Below, one piece after another: positions 16,606-27,724 of a stretch of 64,000 nucleotides of DNA (within the stretch, counting starts at the first letter, position 1; the number at the start of each line of letters is the position of its first letter). Both the position numbers and the translations under genes were made by a program. Source of the DNA: Bradysia coprophila (taxonomy: Eukaryota > Arthropoda > Insecta > Diptera > Sciaridae); contig NW_023503555.1 of assembly GCF_014529535.1 (NCBI RefSeq), positions 2,294,001-2,358,000 on the forward strand. Direction: 5' to 3'. The notes under the pieces are model-generated. The model was not told the origin of the DNA. It made no database searches and was given only the letters and a program-made list of their open reading frames with translations.

Positions 16606-17617
16606 TTACTTTTCGAGCATCCATGTGTAGGACAGTATCGGCCACACAGTATTTCCTAATGGATCAAATTGTATGTTGTGAGTATAACAATTGTAAAATG
16701 TTATTTTGTAGCCCCAAGTTTTGATTCGAGAAATAAATGGTGCCACTGTATGAACAGGAGGTAGTGCCATCCAACTGTTTGTTCCGCTAGTAACTGAAGC
16801 ATCCACACATTATTTACATGTATTTACAAAAGAAATACAGTCGACGAGTGGAAATGCGATGTAACCAGTCATTAAAGTTCGTTTCAAAAATTTGAACGAA
16901 AAGTGAAGAATGAAAAACGGTGAGTTTACCAAAGCTTTCGAACTAATTTTTTTTCTTCGATATGGTAGGTAATGACTGATTTTTCACTGTAACCTTTTTG
17001 TCTTGTTTCCGGACTTACCGTTACCCAATCGGAAATTAACCGACCATGTTCCATACATTTCTATTTCGCTATTTTCCGGATAGAGTGACGTGATCGTTTT
17101 CAAGTCAAGCATTTCCGTGTCATTTAATCCTCCGATAGTTAATGCAGGTAAATTAGGTCCAAAAGTAGGGCTGGCGTATCTGCGGGTTACAAAAATGTTA
17201 TGATTTTCTTGAGAAGTACGAAGTATGGTGATTTAAAGCTACAGCATTACGGTGACCAATGTGAGCGACATTTTGTACTTGCAGAATTTTGTCACAATTT
17301 TAAATTTTTATGGAATATGGTGGTGTCGACTGAAGTGACAAATAAACGAAAAGTAGCAGCGATTCATTGATTTGGTTGTTATCTTCCTTTTTCCGCGTAT
17401 TAGCATTCAACAAAGATAGTGTAGGTAAACGAATTGTATTTGTAAACTCGTAAATCTTTTATGAAAGCTTCGCATTAATTCATAATAACGTGGCTTAAAG
17501 TAGAGAGAGCGAGGAAAGGTTTGAATTTTGTATTTAGTTTTACCTGAAAAAGAATGGATCAGTTAGAGCCAATCGACTAGATAGGCTCGGTTTTGCACAA
17601 GTCAATGAGTTTAACAT
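16606..17617 (-). CDS. Predicted 140-aa protein of unknown function, three exons
   Basis: Exons 17617-17544, 17179-17019 and 16793-16606 (TAA) join with consistent phases (2, then 1) at consensus GT-AG sites: CAG|GTAAAAC, CCGCAG|AT, AACG|GTAAGT and CTTCAG|TT. An in-frame TAA directly precedes the ATG, which fixes the start. The protein begins MLNSLTCAKPSLSSRLALTD, rich in Ser, Leu and Arg with no acidic residue before D20, so a mitochondrial targeting sequence is possible. It continues through FRYASPTFGPNLPALTIGGL, EMYGTWSVNFRLGN, then FISRIKTWGYKITFYNCY and ends PILSYTWMLEK. I do not recognise the family. Intron 1 is 364 bp and intron 2 is 225 bp. Three compatible splice phases across about 1 kb make chance unlikely. 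Confidence 0.55.
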
Positions 17618-18081
17618 TTAGAAGTCGCGATCAGACTAATCGATGCAGATATCTTGAGTAAATCAGATCCCATTTACAAAAAATTTTATCCCTGAAAGGT
17701 GTCGTTGAAATAGTGAGACTAAGTTCGAAGATGGGCAGTGGGAATATTATGATCAGCCCTTCGTGAGTTAGAGCCGCCTAAGTGTAAATGAAATGGCAAA
17801 CGACAGGCATTGCCGTTACCAATCCAGGAAAAAAAGGTTTTTCTTATTTTTGTTTTATTTGGAGATAATCGAACATCAAATAGAATTTGGTTGAAAAACA
17901 TAGCTAACGCCGACCCGTACGAAACACCTATTCGTATCAAAAGCCTTTAATGTGAAACTCTTCATTTCTCTTACTTCATTTTCTTCTCTGCTGAAAAACT
18001 ATTCTTCCTTTTAAATCACTTACATTATCCACTCTTTGCCTTGTTAACATATACAATTAAATTGCCGGAGGCAATATAGAC
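17618..18081. other. No gene seen
   Basis: Upstream of the small - strand gene and presumably contains its promoter. The ORF at 17719-17940 (-) has no recognisable features. Confidence 0.35.
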
Positions 18082-19121
18082 AGCCCCGTACGAAGTCAAA
18101 TTTCATAAATTCCTATTTAAACAGCTATATACCGCTATATTTACCTATATTTCACTGTAAATAAACATTTCACAGATAAATATATGCTATTATATAGCTC
18201 TATATGCCTGTATATAGCTCAATATAGCTGTATATAGGTATATATAGATGTCCATATATGAAACCCCTCACACTTAACACATTATTTCCATGTTAACAGA
18301 AACTCTCTAAGTATCATTTTTCCCACTTTATATCACTTTTAATAAAATCCAATATGGCCGCCGGCAGCCATTTTGTTAGGAGACCGGAAATAGTACCGAC
18401 GCTTTACATTCGTTAATACCTTTCAAACAAAAAAAAATTCATGAAATTCGGTCAAAATTTACTCGAGATATTGACAAAATACTCCACGTTCACTGTACGG
18501 CCGAGTAGCCAGATAAGAGCTCACTCCAAGAGACCTATCTCACGCTCCGGAGAACATAATTTCATAAATTTTTTTTCCCTGATTGGTACGGTCAATACCT
18601 ATCTAATAACGCTAAAACAGACGAAATATATTCAAATGTGGCCGACCTACAAGCAAAAACTGCTTGCCGCCCTGTGCCTGTTCCACACCAAGGGGTCTAA
18701 CTCACGAGTCGGTCATCCGATTTCCATAAACGTTTTTTTTGTCGATCGGTATTGTAAATATCTTTCATTCGATGTATCATTTACGAGTATAGCGTTTAAA
18801 TGTCCGGAGATATCTTCGAAAAACCGTAAAGCACTTATTGGGCCACAGCTCGGGAGGGGTCGATCCAAAATCACTCATCTTCGCACTTAGTCTGTCTTTT
18901 GACATTACCAAACGGGAAAAAAAAGAATTTTCAAAATCGGATGCGTTTTACTCAAGTTATCGTGCAGACAGACGGACAGACGGACAGACGGACATTTTTT
19001 TTTCGCGGATTTGGCATCTCTAGACAACCACAATAGGTTTCCCCTTACTCAGGGAGTCCAATTCGACGTGTTACAAACGTATGCGTAAACCTATAAGACC
19101 CCAGTACTTCGTACGGGTCTA
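18082..19121 (+). mobile_element. Family D element with CCCGTACGAAGT ends
   Basis: The left end reads CCCCGTACGAAGTC. The right end is the reverse complement of TAGACCCGTACGAAGTACTG. Inside there are no long ORFs, but there is an AT-rich block of repeated TATATAGCT-type words (18120-18250), the phrase AATATGGCCGCCGGCAGCC, and a (GGACAGAC)n run at 18962-18993. A shorter inverted copy sits at 56244-56590. It is probably non-autonomous. Confidence 0.7.
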
Positions 19122-19139
19122 AAAATTTAAATTTGAGTC

Positions 19140-19314
19140 CTTGGACTTATTACTATTACTTCATTTGATCGAAGATTTTCATAGATTGACTTCAAAAATC
19201 TTTTACTTCATTTGTTTTTAACATGATCTTTGCTATGTAAGACCTCATTAATCAGAGCTTGCCGATTATTCTTTTTGTCGTTGTCGATAACAGATGACAA
19301 CTGTCTGTAACAGG
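19140..19314 (+). mobile_element. Family A element copy
   Basis: Carries TTACTTCATTTGATCGAAGA, CTTTTACTTCATTTG, GCTATGTAAGACCTCATTA and TGTCGATAACAGATGACAAC, then the right terminus CTGTCTGTAACAGG. Closely resembles 60144-60353. The left terminus is not preserved. Confidence 0.8.
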
Positions 19315-19464
19315 TTAACGAACGCAACCAATTTGTAACTAAACTAGTTTCTGTTATTTCCAGTCAATAACCATTGATAATGACTGCGAAGTCCAGTCGA
19401 AATGTTTGGTGACCATTTAACTTGAACAAGTCTGATATACCAATTTTTAATTTTTCCAAAGTCT

Positions 19465-20030
19465 TATCGTTCAGTAGATATAGATTGTGGATTTGAGAAC
19501 TATCACGGCAGAGTAAAATAAACCAGGCAGGAGCGCTTCATTTTAGAAACGTCAAATAAGGGACCTAATACACTGTATGAAAATGAACTCAAATGAACAC
19601 TGACGTAAATTGAAAAATTTTATTCGTAAAATATATAGGGCTACTAGAAGATTCAGGTCCCTAGTCAAACAAGCGCTCCTGCCTGGTTAACTTTACTCTG
19701 TCGTGGCACTATTTCACAGGACTCTCAATAATTGACGCTATCGGTAAGTCGGTCAATTCTGTCAATTCATCGAACAATATTTTCATGAAAATTTAATTTC
19801 CTAACAAATGACAAATTTCCTAACCAGGTTAAGACAACTCTGAGTTGATCACGAAGGCGGTGACACACAAATTGAGTTCAGCGGCTACGAAGTTTATACG
19901 AAAAAGGCAACGTAACAAAAACAAAATTCCGAATTTTCCTAAAAAAACATTTTATTCGCCGACAGCGCCAATCATTGAGAGTCCTGTGAAATAGTGCTCA
20001 AATTCACAATCTTGTACTACCTGAAGAGTT
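19465..20030. mobile_element. Inverted-repeat element hosting a family E element
   Basis: The right end (reverse complement AAGATTGTGAATTTGAGCAC, TATTTCACAGGACTCTCAAT) matches the left end once the family E insert at 19504-19705 is removed. Arms are at least 50 bp. The interior has no convincing ORF. Confidence 0.7.
19504..19705. mobile_element. Family E element (CACGGCAGAGTAAA ends) with 7-bp duplication
   Basis: The left end CACGGCAGAGTAAAATAAAC is complementary to the right end (reverse complement CACGACAGAGTAAAGTTAAC). Flanks are GAACTAT (19497-19503) and GCACTAT (19706-19712). The undisturbed arm of the host element reads GCACTAT once, supporting a 7-bp target duplication. A second copy is at 44134-44332. 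Confidence 0.75.
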
Positions 20031-20088
20031 TCTTGAGGTAAATTTACAGCCTGATGAATTTTATGCGGTTGTATAAAACACCTTTGTG

Positions 20089-20838
20089 CCACCGAGAATT
20101 GAAATACGACGGATTTCAATATCGATAACTAGATTGAAATGTCCAAAATTACAACACCCGTTTTCATGGCTTATTACAACACTCAAACCAGTGTTGAAAT
20201 GAAATTCGTATGAGTTATTACAGCATTCGTTTTAAAAAAATGCAAAGCAACGTGATCGATCAAATTCGAAGAGTGATTGTTTACAATGAAAATTCTGAAT
20301 TTTTGTGCATTTGTCTATTTCAATTCTCGGTTGGCACAAAGCATGATGTGTTACACGTATTGTAATGTTGATTTTTTCAGCACACGACCCAATTTTCCTT
20401 ACTCGCTCCGCTCGTAAGGAAAACTTGGGTCTAGTGCTGAAAAAATCAACATTACAATACTTGTAACACAACATACTATTGTGCCACCGAAAATTGAAAT
20501 ACTACGGATACCGATAACTAGATTGAAAAGTCGAAAATTTCAACACCAGTTTGATGGGACATTTCATCACTCAAAGCAGTGTTGTTATGGAATTTGTATT
20601 ACAGCATTCGTTTTAGAAAATGCAAAGCAATGTGATCGATCAAATTTGAAGAGTGATTGCTTACAATAAAAATTATGATTTTTGGGCATCTGTCTATTTC
20701 AATTCTCGTTTGGCACAAAGCATGATGTGTTACACGTATTGTAATGAGATTTTTTCAGCACACGACCCAAGTTTTCCTTACGAGTGGAGCGAGTCCAAAA
20801 AATCAACATTACAATACTTGTAACACAACATACTATTG
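20089..20838. repeat. Tandem duplication of a hairpin-bearing unit
   Basis: Units 20089-20482 and about 20482-20838 share GTGCCACCGA.AATTGAAATAC, ATGCAAAGCAA.GTGATCGAT, CATGATGTGTTACACGTATT and ACACAACATACTATTGT. Each ends in a long hairpin. In unit 1 the hairpin arms (20346-20402 and 20414-20474) flank TCGCTCCGCTC. In unit 2 part of the right arm is deleted. Confidence 0.8.
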
Positions 20839-23800
20839 TATTGTTCCTCCTTCTACTTACAACTTACATATGCAGTACTGGAATACTGTACATCGACTAA
20901 TCAAAAGTTGATCGAAATGTTCAAGCTGTTCAAGCTTAAAAAAATTGGAGAAATGCTGTTTGGAAACTAAAGCTCAAATGTAACAGATTTTTGTGTAATA
21001 TACGGGCTCACGCAGGTTGGTTGAGTGTGGAACATAATAAATGAAATAACTCGGTCGAAATTTCTATGAAATATTATTATTTAACCTAATTTTCTTTTAT
21101 AATTTTATAATAATTCATTACACACATTATGTCCGAAACAATATAATTTTTCTGTTTAAATTTAATTTACTTTTCTTAAATAATAATATCGCAACATTTT
21201 TTTCTTTCTTTTTTCTTCTTCTTATTTTTCACTTACATTTACAAACTGTTCAGTTTTTCTTTTTTAAATTATTTTATTTTGTTTTTCATATATAATATTG
21301 AATATCATATTTTTGTTTTATCCATTAGTTTAATTATACAAACATAGATGTGTGTAAAATAATTACATTTTGTTGAACAAAAATAGTATTTTTTTAGAGA
21401 TTTTTTTTTTGTATCTTGAATGTTTAAACTGTGTCCATTTGTTTGGTTTAAATTTAAATTCTAAGATTATTTTTTCCATTCTTTTGTTAAATATAATTTA
21501 ATTTTTGCTTTTAAATTTTACTAAAATTTTACATAACTAACGTTTTCATTCATTAATAATGTGTGTGTGTATGTGTGCTTAATGTTTTATTTTTATTTAT
21601 TTTTACACGGTTTTAGTATAATCTGAATAATTTATTTTAATAAAATTTGTTTTTTATGAAAGAAGTAATAGATTTTAATAAAATTAAAATTAAGACTCAA
21701 GACGTGATCTCATGCTGACTTGAATCTCAACTCAGGCTGAACTAAATCTCAGCTCAAGCTAACATGAATCTCAACTTGTTTGATTTTGACTTAAAACTCC
21801 TCGGTAATTTAACACCTAGGCTAAAGCTGGTTTTAGATTTATTTCAAAAATTGTAGTAAAATTTAATTTCGAAAATCAGGTTAAAGCCTTATCAGGGTTG
21901 TATACTCCGGAACCTCAGCTTGAACTGAACGAAATCAGATCAGTCATTATCACCGTCAGACCAGAAATTTCCAGACCCGTTCCGAGTGTTAATTTAAAAT
22001 GAAATTGAAAAGTTGAAAATTCAAAATTAAACTTTGGATTAGTCGTCAAATCACAGTGAAATTTTGCGGTAACTTTTCGGATTAAAAGTAAATTTTAACA
22101 AAATGTAAACAGAAAATATGGCGTAACAACTTAACAAAAATTAAAAACTTACTCGTCCATTGTCGTTCTTTTCTTTAATTTTGTATCACTGTCCGTTCGT
22201 AATTTAATTTTTTTTTAAATTTAAATATTTCTCAAGTCTTTTTATATTTAATATAAAATTGTTTTTCTTTCTTTTATAAATTGCATTTTATTATAAAGAA
22301 TTTCTTTTACGTTTGAATATTTTTATTTATTCGTAATCCATTTCGCGAATGGCATGCGATTTTTATCTTCAAAATTTAATAATTTTTTTTTTCTTATGAT
22401 CCATTTTAAGGTCTATAAGCACTCAAATTTTTATATTAGGGATATTGTTAGTGTGGGGCTTCGGGTGAAATGATAACATCAGATACAGAAATGTTGAAGA
22501 GCAAAAATTACTTGAACTAAAGTTGAACATGGGCGTGGGGTAATTTGGCACACGGTGATAAAACAACGCATTTTTCAACTATGTAAAAGGTGAAAAGGAG
22601 TCATTATGTCGATGACATGGCTAAAAAGCATTTGCAGCAATAAACTTGCGTGTGCGAGTTCACCTCTTACGTAGTTCAAAAACGGATTCTCTTGGCACCG
22701 TATGTCAGATTCCCCGATACAATTCCACTCCCCCTCAAAATTGTGTGCAGGGAAAAGATTCTAAGATCGAGCTGCCTAAGAGTTATACAGCAACGTGAAC
22801 TAATTTTGAGAAAATTCGGCGATTTGTTGACTATGTTTTTGTTTGATGTAAGAAGGTAAAAAGTGAAGATATGTCAGAAGGTCATGGAAACATTTCTTTG
22901 GCAACTTTTTTCTTCGATATAGAAGTAAATTTAAGAGTTGAAATGTTGTACGAATATCAGCTATTGAACGTTCAACGACTGGAGTATAGGCACCGGTTGG
23001 TGTCGCAGCACCTTCGGGAGTGAAATTTATCGGTAACGGTAAATTTCATACAAATTTGTTAATGTTTGGGTCCACTATTCAATACTTGGAAGTATAATTC
23101 GTGATATACAATTGATTCACCGAATGTGAGAGGTTTTAGCGGGATTTCAGTAAAAGCTCAAGTAATTATGTTGCCCTATGAATACTGAATGGAAGGTAAA
23201 TGGTGGAGCATATTTCATTAAGTGTGTGGGATAGGCAATTTACACTATTCCCGTTAGTTGGTTATTTTTATTTTTATTTTTAAAAGTTTGAATTGACTTT
23301 TTGTCATATTTATTTACGATCAATTACAGCAAAGAAACAATTTGATCAAACATTTTGGGAAGTTCCAATTGAAACATTGCAATGAGAATGTGTGTGCTTT
23401 GTGTGAGTGTTAGCGAATTTTCTTCGATTATAAATTGAAACCAATTCTTCAAGTTTTTCGTCGATATTTTCTTTTTTTATAAATTATAATTGCAATTATG
23501 TCCCTGTATCTTTAAATTTATAATCAAAAAATGCTCTTCGAATTTGCACGATCTTTACAAGAGGATATTATTGTTCCCTTTCAATCTTTCGCTGACAATT
23601 AATTGAAAAATGATAATTTTAAATCTTAATATGCTTCTTTCTGACGTGTATTTTGTGGTTATGTTTTATTATGTATTTTTTATTTTTATTGCACATTCAC
23701 CGACCACAACTTTAAATATTTTATTTTCTGATTTCTTTAAAATGTTTTTTCTTCTGTCTTATCAGTTGAATTTTATCAAAAGATTTTTTTATTTAAATTA

Positions 23801-24509
23801 TTTTGTCTCTAAGTTACATCTGCTCATTTAAGTTTTATTTACAAAATGATGTTTATTAAAGATAAAAATGGTAGACCAGGATTTGTGTAATAAATGAAAA
23901 AATTTCGCGTTTTTTTTAAATTTAATTAAATGTAGAAAAATGAGTCGTCTTCCATTTAAGAACAATGACTTTTCCATCGAAGAAATGTTCTTTTCTTTCT
24001 TCTTTATTTTAACATTTAAATCTTATTTATTCAATGAAATGGATGGATTTTTAATGCAATTAAATTTTAATAATAAACTTTCTACGATAATAATGGGTTT
24101 TGAGATGTCTGATGAATGATAAGTTAAAATTAAAAACTAAATTAACATCAAATTTATCAATTTATGAAACGTTTCGTTCATCAATTTGCAAAGTCGGTTG
24201 AATTTGTTTTTATACTATATTGCACTAGCATGTGGGACGAGAGTATAGTTTCATTTATACGATTTATATGTTTCCTATTTTAATAGACACAAGTTCTTGC
24301 CCAGAATTGCAAATTAGTCGATTTATGTTCCTTGGGACGAATTTCTTTTCAAATTAAATTCAAATTAAAAACAATTCACTCTTCAAATTCAGATCGCATT
24401 CGGCTCTTCTTGCGACATGTCGTACGCGGTAATGATTTACTTTCAAAACTGAACAATAGACAGGTTCTCTCGTTTTAACCTTTTAGCAAGCACTAAGCAA
24501 TGGCCTACA
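20839..24509. other. T-rich non-coding DNA, 3' side of Cdk5alpha
   Basis: 21060-22400 and 23230-24200 are very T-rich on the + strand, which is A-rich on the sense strand of Cdk5alpha. A family B copy lies at 22530-22723 (ends GGGCGTGGGGTAATTTGGCA and the complement of GTATCGGGGAATCTGACATA). No credible exon is seen. Confidence 0.4.
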
Positions 24510-25045
24510 ATTAATAAGGTCTTATATAACAGTAACATGAATTGTTCAAATCAAATGAAGTAAATGATTTTGTGTTAAACACTAAAGTCACTGAAGTAAT
24601 AAATTTGATAATTATACCGTAATAAGCTTGCCATTTCAAAAAGGTTACTAAAAAGAGTGCCGATATTAGTTCATTGTACCGGATACGAAAAACATTTCTA
24701 TTTCGACTTGCGTCCTGTAATCAAAAGTTCGAAGTTACCAACTGTCTGGCACAAACTTTTCAACCATTATTTTAAAAATTTTATCCTTCATATTACTGCG
24801 TATACCAGGCCATAAATTTGAGAGAAATTTTAATCGATGTGGTACAGCTGAGACATTCACAAGTCTAACTAACGCTTAGCATTCTGCACATCATTAAGAA
24901 ACACATATGGAAACCCAATTGGAAACTTTGAGATCATCTGTTATCGATAGCGATGACAATAATAAACATTAAACGCTAATGTGTTGCTTTTTAGCAAAAT
25001 CTATGTCAACACAAATGAAGTAAAAGATTTTGCCTGAAATTGCTT
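24510..25045 (-). mobile_element. Two inverted family A copies
   Basis: 24510-24660 contains AAATGAAGTAAATGATTTTG and TGAAGTAATAAATTTG. 24930-25045 contains TCATCTGTTATCGATAGCGA and AAATGAAGTAAAAGATTTTG. These are reverse complements of the family signature. Confidence 0.65.
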
Positions 25046-25046
25046 G

Positions 25047-25197
25047 CAGTTTTTAACATTCAAAAGTATCGACATATTATACATTTCATATTTTTCCAAC
25101 TTCTCTCATTTCTCCATAACGAGTATATGGAGAAATGGGAGAAGTAAGCAAAATAAGAAATGTATAATATGCCCATACTTTTGAATGTTAAAAACTG
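25047..25197. repeat. Long hairpin (72-bp arms)
   Basis: Arms 25047-25118 and 25126-25197 are near-perfect reverse complements (CAGTTTTTAACATTCAAAAG at the left edge, CTTTTGAATGTTAAAAACTG at the right) with a 7-base spacer. Confidence 0.85.
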
Positions 25198-27004
25198 TAG
25201 ATAAAAAAGAACTAGATTGGATGGTAGAGCAACTTTCACATTATAATCGAAATAATCTCTTCGTGAATAGTAAATATAGGACACATTTGCGTGTTTCAAA
25301 ATACAACGATCGTCCACTTGACTAGTAAAGCTCTTACTTAACAAAACTAAAGTGAAGTTACGTTCGAAAGTACATTGAAATGGATATTGACAATGTATTT
25401 CTCTTGACTAACGAGTGGCACTATGACTGAAACTATTTGCAACGAATATCGGTCACTGGTCTTATAATTAGGTTCCCCGAATCTGGAATTCTGTCTGTCA
25501 ATTGAGAGTTTAGGTTGATTGTTCCAGAACAAATAACTTTCAATAAAATTCACACGAAAACTGGACTTTTCAACTATTTATCCCTTCTCATGCTTATGTC
25601 TATTTAAATTCTATCGTCACTTTCGGGCCATGAATGTTTGCGCTGCGATAATTATTTTGTCAACCGGCGTAATGGCTAGTGACAGCCGCTAAAAACACAA
25701 ATTTCTTTTTATACAAAATGTCTATACACTCGTTACATTTAAATTGCAATTTTCTAGGTTTTTATCAAGACAAAAAAGTAACTCTTCTAGAGCGCATAAG
25801 AATGACTTGTTTAATGTACCTACTTCCTTAATTTACTTAACTTACTTCTTCATCATCGCCATCTAGTCAACTCCCCTTTCTCGAATCACATTAAAACCTT
25901 ATACTGTAAGTTCTTAAATTAAACAATACAATTCTAATATAAGTTACATTCCGTTTCTAAATCATGCACATTTCCCCCCTCGAATCAATCATTTTCACTT
26001 CTTCCGAAAACGTAAGTTTCTATTTTACTTTTGACCTTTTTTTATAGTTTTGTCTAAACGGGCTACGAGTTTATCTTTTTGCTAAGTTTTCTTCGTCTTT
26101 TTTATTAAATTTATCTTTTTATTTGTTCGACCATTTTAAAATCAATTTTTGAACTATTTTAGCTTGAGCTTTTTAATAAATTTTGGTTCAATTTCTGGGT
26201 CGATTTATTATTCGATACGTTAACGATCGTTTCATGATAGAGTGTAATGTTTCCGAATGCCATTCCATATTCAAAATCCAAAATATCAGTTCCTTCACAA
26301 CGACAACTCAATTGACGCAAAAGAAAAACAAACGAAGAATTGGAAATGAGACTCAAGGATCCTTGCAGTGAAATAATTTTTTGGGTCATGACCGTAGCGG
26401 TACCATAGAAGTCATGACACACGATAATGGAATCTCAATCACTAAGCTCAACAAAAGATAGTAGTGAAATATTGTTTTATCTAGCCTTGAAAATCAGGAC
26501 ACCAAATAGTTCACAAACCTTTTCTTGTCATGCAGACCGAAGAGAATATTTAAACTAACAGTACTGGGTTATCACCAGTTTCTTCCTTGAGTTCTAATTC
26601 TGAATCTGATTCAATGTTGAAATGGAGCTAGAACACTTCAAGGTAAAACCATTCCAACTTTTAACACTACCCTGCTATACGTGCTAAGCATACGATTTCT
26701 TTTGGGAACGTTAAGGTGTGAATTGGCAAATCAATTGATTGACGATTCATCCGTACAAGGAAAACACGAAGGTTTTATTTATTGCACGGACAGCATTTTT
26801 AAGGATTTGCTCTTTACTTTCGACTTGTTGTTTCCTAATACCGTTGCCAATCTGCACTGAGAATGGATTCACGGGTGTTAGCAATATAAGTGCACGTATG
26901 ACTATTTATTTGTAATGAACTGAGTCTTCAATCGATCGATATCCATTCCAAACTTTCGTTTAGAAAATGCCTATTAGAAACAGCAAGCGTATCCAACCAA
27001 ATCA
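25198..27004. other. No gene seen
   Basis: AT-rich DNA, T-rich around 26040-26160. Short ORFs are unrecognised. May be part of a long Cdk5alpha 3' region. Confidence 0.35.
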
Positions 27005-27152
27005 TTGAATCTTTTACTTCATTTGTTTAAAGTATCTCCTAGTGTTTGAGACGAAATCTATTACCTTAATAGTTCTGTCATACATTCATTATATGGAAGA
27101 GAACACTGACCAGAGCTTATTTCTGACGTCGCTTTCGATAGCAGATGACTGA
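27005..27152 (+). mobile_element. Family A element copy
   Basis: CTTTTACTTCATTTGTTTAA, GAGAACACTGACCAGAGCTT and TTCGATAGCAGATGACTGAT mark it. The core differs by one base (CGATAGCAG). Confidence 0.7.
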
Positions 27153-27724
27153 TCAGAATTTTTAGTACTAGCCGTGCATTAACCTAAATATGAAATTTTC
27201 AATTTTAGATGGAAGAAATGGAGCGATATTTCGGATTTAATTTTTAGGCGATGCGTCAGCTTCATATCCAAAACATTACATCGATGTTGATTTGAACTTT
27301 GGTTAGAACATTTTTCTATTTTGATTTTTAATTAATGTTGAAGTGACTTGAATGATTTGATCTCTGTAATTTAATAGGACTTACATACTATTTTATAGTT
27401 TGAATTGAATTGTGTTTTTCTGTGATTGATTAACAATGTTTTCCATATATATATAATTAGTAAAATGGTATATAATGATCACCGTAATAAGTTAAAACGA
27501 AAAACAAAAACGAACAAAAAAATGTTGAACACTTTTTCCCTTCCCTCATTTATATTCTTGAATTTCTCAAATTTCCATTTTTTGTTAGTTTGCTGAATTA
27601 ATTTAGTCTCGATATTTACCTAGACCACACTGGTCAATTCTTGCAGCGATGTTTGATGCTGATATTTCTGTTGCTGACCGGCAATGGATAGTCTGACTAC
27701 AACGTCTCTACCATGTCTACCGCG

